In this document: in pieces, positions 32,870 to 46,330 of the stretch
Layout of the letters: every line of letters begins with the position of its first letter
Numbering within the stretch: the first letter of the stretch is position 1
The notes under the pieces: model-generated
Databases searched by the model: none
What the model was told of the DNA's origin: nothing
What the model saw: only the letters and a program-made list of their open reading frames with translations
Position numbers and translations under genes: made by a program
NCBI GenBank assembly: GCA_037367405.1
Contig: JAZKJV010002618.1
Coordinates: 124,001 to 188,000, forward strand
Length of the DNA stretch: 64,000 bases
From: Ottelia alismoides
Lineage: Eukaryota; Streptophyta; Magnoliopsida; Alismatales; Hydrocharitaceae
Direction of reading: 5' to 3'

Positions 32870-33720
32870 TAATAAAATTGTTTTGACAAATGATTTGTAA
32901 AATGATTTGCAAAAAAAATTGTAAAAATGTTTCAAAAGTTGTTCGTAAAATATTTATAAAAAATATTTTAAAATATTTGCAAATTTATTTGTAAAAATAT
33001 TTATAGAAATTCTAGCAAAACTTTTTTTGTACAAATCTTTACAAAATTATTTGTAAAAAGGTTTTGTTTGTAAAATTTTTGTAAATAATTTATGTATCAA
33101 AACTATGTATATTGTACAAAATATTTGAAAAATTTTTGAAAGAAAAATGTTTGCAAAAACCTATAAAATTTTTGTACAATGATTTGTAAATATGGTTTTG
33201 AAAATAGTTTGCATAAATATTTGTAAAACGTTTCAAAAAATACTTGTAAAAATATTTTGAAAAACATTTGGAAATTTTTTGGTAAAATGTTTTGAAAAGG
33301 TTTGTAAAATTATTTTGTCACATGGGATATAAATTATGGGATGTATATATTTGTAAAATCCATGTATGTATAAAAACCTTAATATCTTATTATTCTTTAA
33401 ATAACGTTCTTTGTTGTATATAAAATTCTTTTATAAAACTTGTATCTAAAACTTGTGCATAGCATCCTCTTGTAAAATCTTGTCTAAAATTTGTACAATC
33501 CTTGTGTGTGTACTTGTATATACTTCTTATAAATACCTTCAATTGACTAACACTTTTTCATTCTTAAAAAATTTTCTTAAAACCTATAAAAATTTGCAGA
33601 AAATTCTTTGGAAAACTTTTCAAAAAGATTGTTCATTTATTTTCTTTCTATTTTATAAAATGTTTGTATATATTTATTGCATTTGCATTTGCATTTTTTG
33701 AATGTGGTATTAATACTTAA
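32870..33720 (+). repeat. E2 degenerate TTTGTAAAA repeat, about 0.8 kb
   Basis: Variants of ATTTGTAAAAT and TTTGAAAAA follow each other through this region, especially 32880-33350. It has no stable reading frame. The same motif is short in E1 (9510-9570) and intermediate in E4 (50680-51260), always directly after the hairpin array. Confidence 0.8.
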
Positions 33721-33729
33721 ACTTTCTTG

Positions 33730-34825
33730 GAATAAAGTCGAAGAGTGGAGCTCGGTTGGACCTTAATCCACTTAATTTCAGAGGAACCTTGGAGGAAATG
33801 GAATTGAGATTCTTTAGGTTTATAGAATTAATTCTTTGGGAAGCACATGTCTTTGTTCAGTGTCTTCTTGACTGCTTAAATAGAGAACTTCCGAGCACAC
33901 GCAAGATTCTTGTTGATATTGACCTATCTTGCTCACCTGCAATTACACTTTGCTCACCTTAGTTGAAGTGGTAGAGATCTGGATTTGTTGACAGGAGAGA
34001 CAAGCCAATGGAAACATTGGTAGTAACATATTTGTGGCCATTGTACCCCAACCCAATCCAGTAGCAGCGAGGTCTAATGATGGAATGTTGTGGGTTGCAA
34101 TAAAGCTTCAAAAGAGGGATAGTCTACTAGTTAAAGAGGAAAAACTCCTTAGTTACATGCTTCAACCTTGTATATGTTCAAAGAAAACTCAAAAAAGTGG
34201 ACAGGCCAGATTGCAAAATAAATTGTTTGATGAAGTATGTAAACTTGTATAGTCAAATAATCAAGCTTGAGTTTTCAAGTCATATATTTATGAGCATGCA
34301 ACTGGATAACTTGGCTACACTGGTCATGCATCCAAGGATAGGTCGCTACACTAGCTACCATCCATTCTTCTCTCCACAACCTCTTCTTGAGTTGGTTGCT
34401 CATGAACCTAGAAGGGAATACCTTGCTTCTTGAGGAAAGAGCTATTGTATTGGGAATTAGGGTCACCATGTTGGAGAAGACTGACTATTACCGCTTCAGC
34501 CAAGGAGAGATACATATCACTTACGTTGCACAAGAGAGATTCATAGTCATAAGGGTTTGCATAGCTGATCTATTCTGACATGGCTATTGAGGAGACTTGA
34601 ACAAAGTTGTGTAGTTTCTAGAGGTTATTGAGTTTCAAGTCTATTTCCCATTAAGGTTTTGCCCAAACTAATAATCCAAAGGTATGATCGAGCTCCATAC
34701 TTTGATTTTACGAAGATAAATTTAATACTCAATATGATTCTAAGTAATTTCTTTCTCCTTTATTTTTCTTCTTTTCCTAGTCACTTATCCTTTAAATAAG
34801 TGTATGCTAAGTAACTAATAAAGGT
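33730..34825 (+). other. E2 conserved 3' block before PPT
   Basis: It aligns by eye with E1 9782-10500: GACCTTAATCCAC near 33760, GTTGTGGGTTGCAATAA near 34087, and GGCTACACTGG...GCTACACTAGC near 34310. It ends in the AAAGG...AAGCATAAGGGG run before the LTR. Confidence 0.75.
34085..34252 (+). CDS. Short conserved reading frame in E2 3' block, function unknown
   Basis: Begins MLWVAIKLQKRDSLLVKEEK, about 80% identical over 20 residues to the E1 frame at 10122, then diverges. It is open for 55 codons. No known domain. As in E1 it may be a protein remnant or only a conserved nucleotide motif. Confidence 0.35.
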   Translation: MLWVAIKLQKRDSLLVKEEKLLSYMLQPCICSKKTQKSGQARLQNKLFDEVCKLV

Positions 34826-34839
34826 AAAGCATAAGGGGA
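34826..34839 (+). other. E2 polypurine tract
   Basis: AAAGCATAAGGGGA directly precedes the LTR start TGATGATTCTG at 34840. It is a diverged form of the E1 PPT. Confidence 0.75.
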
Positions 34840-37800
34840 TGATGATTCTGCATTTCATCATCTTTATTCATTTATTTTAGCTTAAAATCCTTTATAAAAA
34901 CCTATAAATACCAATAAATCAATTCTTTTATTAGCCCTAATTCTTGTGTAAATATTGTATATTTATCACTATTTTAAACTAAAATAAATAAATAAAGGAA
35001 AAATAAGAAAATTAAATATTGTATATATGTAATAGATAAAGGCTAACTCTGACCCCAAGATAAGCTCAAGATTTGACCTGATCTATAGGGAATAACATAG
35101 GGGGAGATCAGTCCCAAAACACCAAAAAAAATAGAAAATCAAGTGTTGTATATATTCATCATTTTTACAATATTATCTATAATACACACTCTTTTCTTTG
35201 AATTATTCATCACCACATTCTTTTAAATAAAACTAATTTCTTCTTGAAATATATGCATAAAAATCTTTTGTAAATAATAAAAATAATTTTAATAAAAATA
35301 TCTGTATATTGTCTAAATTGCAACAATCTAAAAAATCCACAAAGTTCAACTTGCAAGATCAATATCTGCTCCACCGAAACTCAAATTTCATCAAACTCTT
35401 TTTCATTGTACTCCAAATTAAATAATCGTTAAAATGAAGGTGGTTTCATAAAAATTAGAGTTAAGGTGTGAATTGTGGTTATTTGGGTACCCTATTGTAT
35501 ATTATACCTATGTATACTATATATACATTATTTATGTATTTATTTTCTTGTACATATTTAAGTATATTGTATTTATTTATTAAAGGTAAATATTGTATTT
35601 TATTACATAAAATATAAATGAAAATCACAAAATAAAAAATCTATAAAAAATTAAAACCATGTAAATAGTGTATGTGTATCACCATGTATATATTTTACAT
35701 ATACCTATTTATTTAACCTAATAAATTAATTCCTGAAAATATAACAAAAATACAACTAAAATATTGAATTAATAATATATTGTGAAACAAATAAATTATT
35801 AAATTATGTATATATTTGCATAAATAATTAATTAAAAATCATATATATAGGTATACAAACAAGTAAATAACACCTTGTATTTATTTTAACCCTCATAAAT
35901 ACCTTATTTAATTAATTTAAAATCATTTAAATTAACTTTATTTAACCCTCGATGCAAAAACTTTTCCCCTTCCAAGGTAATTTCCTTTCGTTTGCTACAT
36001 TAAATTTATCTCTAAGTTACGTTTTAGCTAGATAAGATATACCTAACTTGAGCTCCGATCTGATTAGTCAGAGGCTCTCCGGATACATCCATCTGATCAC
36101 AACTTCACATCCGCTCGACCCTTCTCCATCTCTTCCATTGTCTGACCAACCTCGGATCACTCAGGATCTAAGGATCAACTTCCTTCCTACCCTACCTCGT
36201 CGCAGGTCCCCATTCATTCACCCTCTTCTATGTTTTTTACATAACCAGTTGGCAGGAGACTTCCTCCAAGGACAAGCTTTACAATGCAAGTTTAAGAACG
36301 TGTTTTGGAGCAAAGAATCGAGACCTGGGGTCCACCTGAAGATGAATATATTTTGACCCCCGGATCTGTACTTAATGTTATTCAAGCTCCATTGTTCCAA
36401 CCAATCATCAAAGGTGAGCACCAAGAATGATTTAGAGCCTTTAGGAGTCGATTTGAGTGGACATCAAGGGAGTATCGGTTGATTGAAGCTCGTCATCGAC
36501 GACATGCTTCCTAGTTCATCTAGAGCACCTCGTAACCCTCTGATCAAGAACATTTGTTCCAGTTTTCATCACAACCATCCGATTTGCCCCAAAACTAAAC
36601 CGTAGATCAAAGTTCCAGATCAGATGCAAGCTGCTCGAGCACTCTTATTTGTTGACTATCCGATCAGCCTCTAGATGAATCGCAGACATAGTTCATGGCA
36701 TCATGTGTTTTAATGGTATATTTGTGCTTATCCCTTTTCTTTTAATTTATTTTCAAATAAATCTATTTGACACATGTATGCATGTCATGTATTAGGAATA
36801 TGCACTTATATCCTTTGCATTTATTTACTTGCAATACGGTCCTATTTGAACCTCATGGCATGCTTCACACGTGATTTTTATGAAAATTACAATAAACGCC
36901 TGCAAGTTATTTGTTATTGATTGGTCCATAGAATTATTTTAATTATATATAGGTCCCATCTAACGGGGCTCGTCTACACTCACATGCTTTTTGGACATTT
37001 TGCACAATTGGCCCCATACTTTTTCTAAGGGTTATCATTCAATCCGCAAACTATAAATATTTGCATATATAGCCTTATGCACTTGCATTTATTTTGCATT
37101 TTAAAAATCAAATAAAAATTAGAAAAACATCATTAAAAATTTCACAAAAATTATTTTAGCTTTCTATTAATCACATCTTTCATCCACAATTTTTATTTCA
37201 CGTTTTCATCATTTTAATTCTTTTTAAAAATTCAAAAACTTTATAAAACTTCTTGATTTATTCTCAAATTTTTATAAAATTTATTAATAATTCCAAAAAA
37301 TTATCCGTATTTATTTTGTTAAGTTTAAATTCTAGTATCATGTTTGCATCAATATTCTTCACAAAAACCAAAAAAATTAAAAACACCCAAAAACAAAAAC
37401 GAATGAATAGAAATTCATAGAAAATTCCAAAAAATTATAAAATACCTTTCTGGAAAATATAAAAATTCCTCTTTCTTTCTTTACTTATTTCATATATTTT
37501 TGAATTTATTTGATATTTTAAAAATAAAAACATCTGTATTTTTTTTATTTTTTATTTTCAATTTTTAACTTATTTAGTAGATTTAAAAATTCAAAAGCTC
37601 CTGAAAAATAATAAAAAGTTTAAAAGTTATCATAAAACCAATAATAATTTTATTTATGAATTCTATTTATTTTACCACTTTGTAGAAATCCCAAAATATT
37701 CCTCTTTCATTATTTTCTTTGTTGATTTCTTTTATTTATGTTTACTTCAATTATTTCAAAATATTAAAAAGGTTTTTTGCAAAATAAAAAATCATAAAAA

Positions 37801-38145
37801 ATCAAAAAACAAAATATAAAATAAAAAATAAAAATTTGCATTAAAAAATACAAAAACAAAAAATACAAGACTAAGAGTAGTGTGCATAGAAATTCCTTTT
37901 TTATTTCATTGATTTTTTTGGATTTAATAACCATCGGGACTTTTCTAACCTTCCTGAATTTGATCCTGTATGTTATACAGGTAAATAAATAACACTTACA
38001 AATTTTATGCTTACAATCTTTTTTATTGTTCTTGGCTTTAGATGTATACAAATTATAAATATTTTTATTTGACTGTTTTTTGGGCTGCGACGACCACAAT
38101 TTACATTTTTATTATTTCATTAAATAAAAACCCGAACTTCAACGT
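34840..38145 (+). repeat. E2 3' LTR, end unclear
   Basis: It starts TGATGATTCTGCATTTCATCA. It is AT-rich except 36030-36720, which corresponds to the GC-richer middle of the other LTRs. CACAATTGGCCCCATAC near 37000 is the counterpart of the TGCACTGAGGCCCC text at 1. From about 38146 the sequence is E3 internal 3' domain. No coding frame; the reverse frame at 37764-38099 is low-complexity AT text. Confidence 0.7.
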
Positions 38146-39104
38146 TCAACACTACTGAATTAGAATATTTTGAGACATACATGACTCTTTTTGACATTAA
38201 CCTAACTTGGACACATGCACCTCACACTTAACACAACTCAATAGAGGTGGTAGAGGACTGGATTTGCTGAAATGAGACACACTCAATAGGAAGCGTTCAC
38301 CACCTCATTCGGAGGTTAGTGTCACCCAACCTTGTCTAGTTTCATCGTCGTCTAAGTACATGATGTTGTGGGTTGCAATAATGCTTCAAAAAATGGGATA
38401 GTATACTATCTCAAGAGTAAAAAAATCCTTATGTAAATGTTGTAGTATATATACATTAAAATGAAATAAAGATACCAAAAAAAGATGGTTAAAAGTCAAA
38501 GAAAATTACAATCTTGTTAGAGTTATGTATTAATGATCAAGACTTGTTCTTCAAAGTCAAAGATAACATGATGCATGCAGCTGGATTACTTGACGATAGT
38601 GGTCAATCTTCCTCTGATGTGTGACTACACTAGTCTCCACTCATTCTCTTCTCTACCTCCTCTTTTTGAGCCAATTGTTCTTGAACTTAGGCAGAAATAC
38701 CCTGCTCCTCGAGGAAAGAGTAGCTAGAATGGGTAATTAGGGTTACCATGTTAGAGAAGACAATCTCCTTGTCTCTTTAGTTGTGATAAGATACATATCA
38801 CTTACATTGTAAAAGTAAGACTCATAGTATTAAGGGTTTGCAAATGAGTAGACTTGTTCTGTTCTGACTTTTGAGGTGACTTGAACATAGTTTTGTTTAT
38901 CTTGAGGGTTGTTGAGTTTTAAATCAGATTCCCAATAAGGTTCCGAACAAGCTAATAATCCAAAGGTCTCATTGAGTCCTCAAACCTTGATTTTATGAAG
39001 ATAAATTTAAAAATCAAAATCATTCCAAGATATTTTATTTTATTTTCTTTATCTTCATTTTATGCACTCATTATCATACGTGTTTTCTAGGGACTAGCAA
39101 AGGC
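38146..39104 (+). other. E3: 3' domain of another element, remainder missing
   Basis: From CTGAATTAGAATATTTTGAGAC the sequence aligns with E4 from about 51485: GACTCTTTTTGACATTAACC, GTTGTGGGTTGCAATAATGC (near 38366) and GCTGGATTACTTGACG near 38578. The short MLWVAIMLQK frame is present near 38364 but ends quickly at a stop. The hairpin array and pol are absent, probably because E2 lies at its left side. Confidence 0.7.
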
Positions 39105-39117
39105 AAATATAGGGGAG
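39105..39117 (+). other. E3 polypurine tract
   Basis: AAATATAGGGGAG directly precedes the LTR start TGAAGAATCTC. Confidence 0.7.
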
Positions 39118-42104
39118 TGAAGAATCTCAATTTCCGCACCTTTATTCTTCAATTGTTTTCTTTAAATCTCTAGTAAAATACATGTAAATATCATTAATTT
39201 GCATTAAAACACATTTATTATCTACCATGTAAATATTATGTAAATACGTGTATTTAAATCTAAAATAAAAAACAAAGGGAAGAATTAGAAAATGAAGTAT
39301 TGAAAATACTGAATGGCCCTAGATCCAGAGACCATGTCAATATTGACTTGGTTAACCATGAAGAAAGTAGTGGGAGAGAGGGTGAATAAATGTACAAAAA
39401 TACCACACCAAACCCTAATTTAATTCACTATAAATACCCATTTTTAGACTATTTTATTATTCATTATACACACATCAAATAAAAAATTATTCAACAAGAA
39501 ACATGTACATAACAATAAATTGAAAATTATAAAAATGATTCCTAAGAAAAATAGTATAATGTGAAACTGGAATACATAGATGAAAAAGCCATAAATCAAA
39601 CAACACATACCAATATCTTCTCTATACTAGCTCAAAATTCATAAAAGTCACTCCAATGTATTCTAAATTAAATTATCTATCCAATGAAGACAATTTCATA
39701 TAAAATGGACTTAAGTTGTAAAAGCCATTTTCTAGGGTCCCATTGTACTATATACCTGCATATTTTATCCATATAATTCATTACTTATATTTTTACTTTT
39801 TGATATTTTTTAATAATTTTTACTATTAAGTTAAATATAGTAAAAAATTAAATGTAAAATAAAAACTTTAAAATATACTTAAGATAAATAGTATAATAAA
39901 ATGTATGCATAATATACCTATAATGTATATATATCTACTTATTTAAGTATGTGAGGAATATTATAAAAATAAAATAAAAATATCTAAATTTGTATTTAAA
40001 TATATTAAAAACATATAAAATAAGTACATAATGATAATTACAATTAAAAATATAAAATAAAAAAGGTAAAATATGGGTAAATATACCTATGTATATACTA
40101 GTAAAATTCAATAGCTAACTAATAAGGTTGTAAAATTAAATAAAATCATATTAAAAGTAAAAAATTACTAAAAGCTTTCATGTTTTAACTTTATATAAAC
40201 AAAATTTCCTTCTATTTTATTTCCATTTTCTTCTCTCTTTTATCCTTATTCAGGTAGACGTGGCCCAATGGGGCACCTCTATTTGTTGACATCAAGTTAA
40301 CTGTATAGACTACCTTCGCTCCCATTAGGTGCCCGTGAACTCCACCAACCTATTAATTTTGCCAAAATTTTGACACTACTCCATGCATCTGATGGCATCG
40401 AAACCTTCATGAAATCTTTGCTCCATCCATCCCTGCATCTCGTCGTACCTCTATAATCATTGTCATACACTCAATCGGACACATTCTCGTGATTTCTTGA
40501 ACGACTTCACCATGTATATAAATAACTACCCTATTTCATTTTGACCTTTCGATCTCTTTTTGCATATTGGAGCCCTTAGATCCACCTTAAAATGGGTGGA
40601 GCACAGTGAAAGCAAGCTCGCCATAAAGTCTACAACACACATGAGGTGTCGGAGATGTGATCCACAACCATCGGCGCTCCGCCACGATGTTCTCTACTCC
40701 TTGGTGTAACAGACAAGTACGAGATGTTTTACATGCTTTCTAGGCATATTTCTTTCTCGCAATTCATTTCTGCAATTTTATTTCACGTTTATACTACACT
40801 TCGTAACGTAAATCTTTAGATTGGAATTATGGTGGAACATTAGTCTATGAGCATTGTCGTGCTTGTTGAGCTCATGTTTTGACAATACCACCAACTCACT
40901 ACCGTTCCCTACCATATCTCCATCTCCAACACCGCTCCATTCACCTTGATCATCCCAAATCGAATCCACCGAGTCCTATTGATCTAGGTCTCAAGCAACT
41001 GTTAGATTAGGACCTTGATCTAATCTGAACTGTCAGTCAACAAAGCGGTATAGCGCAATCTCCATTATTGGATCTACGTAAGTGATGTCATCCGGACTAG
41101 TCATTGGCATGCAATAAGGGGTAAATTCCACTTGAGCCATGTCATATTTTCTTATTTTATTCATGTAAATATAAGTTGTACAATGAATTTTTATTATAAT
41201 ATTTGCAAATGGACCCAAGCTTTCATTGAAATTACATTTAGTTCCTCTACCTTATCACGTCACGTGGCTCCCCAAGTGAGGCACTTAGCCTTTTTGCACT
41301 TAATCCTCTAGCTTTAGGTATTTGTATTTTGTCTTTAATTTGTTAAATTAGATTAATATTTTTGTACAAATTTCATGAAGGACACGTAGGCTATTTTAAT
41401 TGCACTTATACCCATATCTAGTGCAAATTTAAATGTGCATTTAATTGTGAAAATTTCATGTATTGCCTTGGATTTTTTAAACTGTTATGTAATTCTTTAA
41501 CGATTAATTTAATTATAGATGAGACCTTTCTAATGGGATTCAAAATGATATTTAATTGAAAATATTATTGTTTATCCCATGAAATATTATTTTAAGGCTA
41601 TAAAGTGCATCATGTTCTTGGAAATTACGTATAGCTTCTTTTGATTAAATTATTCATTTATTTAATTCTTTTATTTATTTTAAATATTTTATTTTCCCTT
41701 AATATTTTTGGAAAAGTTATTTAAACACCTTAAGTGATTCTTCATCATATATATTAATATTAAGGTATTTACCTTGATTTTCCTAATCACAAAAATTTAA
41801 AAAGTTTTTTTTATGATTTACCGTGTATTGCTTATTTATTAATTTAAAATTCTAATAAACTTTTAAAAACTCTTTAAAAAATTTGAGAAATATATAAAAA
41901 CCAAAAAAAAATTATTTTCTCCATTTAGATATTTGAAATATATAAAAATATTTTCACTATCTTTTTCTCTCTCTATTATCTTTATATTATTATTGCTTAT
42001 ATTATTATGTTTTTCATTTTTTATAAATATAAACATTCAAATACTTTTACAAAATCAAAAATAAATAATAATTAAATATAAAAACCCACAAAAAATGTTA
42101 TGTT
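39118..42104 (+). repeat. E3 3' LTR, right end replaced
   Basis: Starts TGAAGAATCTCAATTTCCGCACC. It shows the usual LTR order: AT-rich first part, GACGTGGCCCAAT near 40260, a TATATAAATA box at 40515-40524, CATTTAGTTCCTCTACC with GTGAGGC near 41230-41280, then AT-rich text. Near 42105 it changes to text typical of about 0.53 kb into another LTR, so its end is lost. Confidence 0.65.
40515..40524 (+). promoter_or_regulatory. Putative TATA box in E3 LTR
   Basis: TATATAAATA in the middle of the LTR, at the place comparable to the E1 box. Confidence 0.5.
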
Positions 42105-45100
42105 TTAAAGTTAACTTTAGAGTTAATATGCAAAAGTTAGGTTTGGACCCTTAGTATATAGTTTACCTGAATAAAAAAACTCATTTTATTTATTCTTTAT
42201 AATTTTATAATTTAATATTTTCATAGTTTTGTAAATACTACTTATATTTATGTACACATTAAGAATAAAATAAAACCATAAACAAAACACTAAAATAAAA
42301 TACTACACAAAATACATATACACTATTTATACCAATATAATAAGTATACATATTTATTTAGGTGTACAAAATACATCAGAAAAATAAAAGAAAAAATATA
42401 TTTATGTATATTTAAATAAGTTATAAATATTAATTAAGTTTACAAAATAATAAAATATATAATACGAATTAAGTCATATATAGGTAAATATACCATAATT
42501 ATACTTTTAAATAATAACTCACAATAAATTAACACATAAAAATAAATAAAAAGGATAATTAAATACTACACAAAATGCAAAATAATTTTTTTGTAACCTA
42601 AAATTAATAAATTCATTTACTATTTATTATTTATTTTACAAGGCATATTTACCTTGCATTTTTCTGGTTTATCCACGCGAACCAATCAGAGCTCTTCTTT
42701 TGTTGACCTTGGTCAACTGCCCCTTTGATGTCTCTGACCATGTCAGAACCTCGAGCGACCCATCTCAATTTTTCCAAGCCACTCTAATCACAAAAATGTG
42801 TCGCGTCCTTCTTCGATTCTCTTCCCATCACAACCGTATTTCGTACACCATCATTAGATCCTTCTGATATCCATATAGAAACTAAATAATGACAATGGAA
42901 GTTGGTTGGGACCTTTGTCTATAAATAAAACCTCCCTCCTCTAATTTCACTTTTGATCCCTCTTCAAGCTTTGTTCTAGCTCCATCCCTTTATGTGTGTG
43001 TCCTATGACAGAGGTGCATCATCGTGGTGTTGGAGTGCAATAGGAGGAGGAAAGGAGGTCTTCGATGGAGCTCTGCTGACGCCTCTTATCCATGATCAAC
43101 CATCAAGTATGAGCTATATCTTTTCAAGTCCTAGGTAGAATTTCTTATCATCATTTCAATTCTGCATTTAGTTTAGTAATCATATCGTTAGGTTATTTAA
43201 GAAATCAAAAAATTGAATCGTCGGAGCTCACCGCTTCGGCCATGTCTCATTGTGATTCAACTGAGTTCTGACCCGCTCTTCATGCTCATTATCTTCCCCC
43301 TCAACTAATGCACCTTTTCCTCCACATTGAACCAACCCTATCCTCTTTGGATCGATGAATTGGAGCTTCTCCTCCATTGTACATCGGAGCTCCTCCATTC
43401 ACCTCACCCCTTATATAATTCAACTTTAGTTGGGGTCGAGTTGATTCGCCTTAAGACCATGATTCTTCTTCTGTAGGTTCAGCATGCCAAAGACCTTTTG
43501 AGGGTTGTTCAATGCAGGAGGAGATTCTTGGGACCCACAGGTTTCATCGAGCTCCAAGCCTCTCATCATTGAGGCCCAGATCTTCTTAGGGGCACCAACC
43601 AATGTGGGATGCATCTAGGCACATCATGATCCTGTCGGTGATGGAGATGGTGGCAAGAATGAGGAGAAATATGCAATCAAAGGGAGGATAGGGAAGTGTT
43701 TTTCCTCCTCCCCTCAATGTTTTTCGGATTTAAAGCATGGCTCAGATCTAATCTCGGAGGTTGATGCAAGTCAAACCACTGCCTCGTCCAAGTCGCTCGA
43801 TGGAGTTAAGTGCACCTACGTGGCACACTGCTAGTCATTCATTTGTACGCCTTTAGGGGTAAACTTCACTCGACCTCTTCCAACTTTGTACATTTCCATG
43901 TTAGTCTTGTAAATATTATTGTAGTATAAATAATGGTGGGATTTTTGCATTGAACCTCCTACATTTTTGTATATTTGCACTGATGTTTGAACCATCTCAC
44001 CTCACGTGGCCACTATGTGAGGTGGGTATTTTACAAAGATACCCTTGTGACTTTTTGTATTTATAGTTTATCATAAATTCTTATATTATGTGTTATATTT
44101 TGAGGTTAAATTGCACAATGGACCTTGGAAGTTCGAATATTGCTAATATACATGTGCCATGTGCTTTTGAACTATATGTACGTAGATAAATTGTACCATA
44201 GTCGATGTATGTTGTCTTAGGGTTTAGGAATTCATGAAAACTTCTTTATATTTGCAAATAGGTCCCTGCTAGCTCATACATTTTTGAGCATGTTGTTTAT
44301 TTTAAAAATACCACTCGTGCTAAATAAATTTGAAAAATTAGGACATTTTTCATGGATGATTTCTCTTTCACGCCATATTTTTTATTTTTCATTTTATGTG
44401 CATTGCACGTTTATTAAAAATCAAATGGATCCTTTTGTCCCTATTAAACTTTAAAATACCTAAAAAATATAAAATATTTTGAAAAAATCTAACAAATTTT
44501 ATGTTGTTTATTATAATAGTGTACATTCCCAGACCAAAAATCCCCAAAAATAGAAAAAGAAAATGATAAAAAATAGAAAAATCTCCAAAATCATGATAAA
44601 AGTTATAAAAAAATAATCGAAAATACCAAAAGTATTAGTTGCAATTTTATAAATAAATATATATATATATGTATATATTATTTAAAATAGAAGAAAATTA
44701 GTTTAGAAAATTTTTAAGCATATTTAGTCTTTTAAAATCTCAAAGCAATCAGACTTATTTATTTAATCTCTATTTTAGGATATTTTTGACTTTTAAAATG
44801 CCTAAAAATTATAAAAAAAATTCTGGAAAATCACAAAAATATATAAATGAAAATCCTAAAAGCTTTTATCTTGCAATATTTTTAGAATTTTTAGCTATGT
44901 TTATAATTATAATACCCAATATTGTATTAGATATCTATATATAGTATTATCATTTTTAAATTTTATATATATGTCATAAATATTTTAAAAATTGTATATA
45001 CGTATTGAAATCATGGGATATATTTAGTAATACTATTTGATATATATATATTCATTATATTTATTTATTAGGATATAGCTTATATCTTATATACACATTA

Positions 45101-45469
45101 TATATACATATATATATCCTCCTAAATACATATCTACAAATACCCATATAGAAATACTTATAAAAAAATAAAACAAAAAATTAGAAATTAAAAACCCACA
45201 TAAAAAAAGATATTTATGTACATAATCCATTTTGATTAGCTATAATCAATAGGCTACCGCAGTTTGCTCTCTGTAGTTTGACCTCTACATACTTGCATGT
45301 TATACATCTTTGTTGTAGAGTATAATAAATTGTGCTCCACAATTTAGTTATTCAATAATTCATTATGTGTTGTGGGAACTTGTTGATTGAACATGTGAAC
45401 TTGTGAGTGGTCACGTCAAAGACAATCTATCTTCACTTCTTCAATGACGATTATTCTAGACCCTCACGA
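42105..45469 (+). repeat. LTR directly before E4 gag (5' LTR, first about 0.5 kb missing)
   Basis: CAAAAGTTAGGTTTGGACCC near 42130 aligns with position about 53015 of the E4 3' LTR. A TATAAATA box is at 42920-42927. TTTGTATATTTGCACTG with CACGTGGCC near 43970-44015 is the counterpart of the E1 text at 1-60. It ends TATTCTAGACCCTCAC at about 45469. It is strongly diverged from the LTR at 52465-56200, so the two may not be a true pair. Confidence 0.6.
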
Positions 45470-46330
45470 AATATGTGCTCATCACCTATTCCTCTCAACA
45501 ATACCAACAATACTCATCTCATCAACCTCCTCACCACTACTCTCAGGGAGCCCAACAACAGTCTCACTAATGAACCCAACTCTTGCTTGTCTGGAGCAAC
45601 TCATGAAAAACATGGCTGAAATGAGCTAAAAGATCGATGACCTGACGATTGTCAAAACCGTCATTCTAGCACAGGTTAAAGCCAACCCGAACAATTTCTG
45701 ATGCAAGGAGCAGTTATCCTGCAGTGTTCAACCCGATTCAGATGGAAATAATTGTATATATAACATTGTTACTCTCAGGAGCGGTAGAACACTTCGAGGA
45801 TCAACTACAATGAAGGGAAAATATCTTGCATCTAATGGCAAATGATCAGTCAGGATAGCAACATGAGCTGAAGATAATTTTAGAGGAGCATCGTTGGCAG
45901 ATAAATACAAAAAATAAAGAAAATACAAAAACAAAAAATAATAACACTAGACCCAATGGAGACTAACCAGCCATGGAAACGTCTGCATGTGATCTAGCCA
46001 ATGAAGCCGAGCTTGCATTTTTTAGTCCACAACTTGTAGATGATTTTACACATTTTTGCCATCTACATGTACATAATGATTTGGACTAAAATTTGAATTA
46101 AAACGTTTCTGATTTTGTACTTATTCTATTCTTGAAGCAATGAATAATACCTAAAATAAAATTTGAAAAAAAACTTTGTCTATTCCATCAATTATGGAAA
46201 TAATTCAGAACTTGGTCTTGAATATTCCTTGAATAAAGAATTGGAGTACATGCCATCAGTCAAAAAATAACTTAAAGAAGCATGTACAACAAGGCACCGA
46301 CCTCAGCCCCACAACTTCAAGAGCTAGAAT
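45470..46330 (+). pseudogene. gag: E4 gag, C-terminal remains
   Basis: A segment rich in Q, H and Y codons in one frame (CAACAATACCAACAATAC near 45499) precedes a counterpart of E1 4200-4450, with CAGGTTAAAGCCAACCCGAAC near 45672 matching the ANPN stretch of E1. The N-terminal two thirds of gag and the leader are absent. Many stops. Confidence 0.6.

Larger units (their letters stand above)
29440..38145 (+). mobile_element. E2: Athila-lineage element, 5' truncated
   Basis: It begins within pol just before RT and keeps RT, RNase H, integrase, hairpin array, AT repeat, conserved 3' block, PPT and 3' LTR. gag, protease, PBS and 5' LTR are missing. Coding parts hold many stops and frameshifts, so it is older or more decayed than E1. 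The LTR runs without a visible CA end into the 3' domain of E3. Confidence 0.85.

Noticed and set aside
37764..38099. Reverse frame of 111 codons rich in K, N, F and Y
   Set aside because: It is low-complexity AT text at the end of the E2 LTR.
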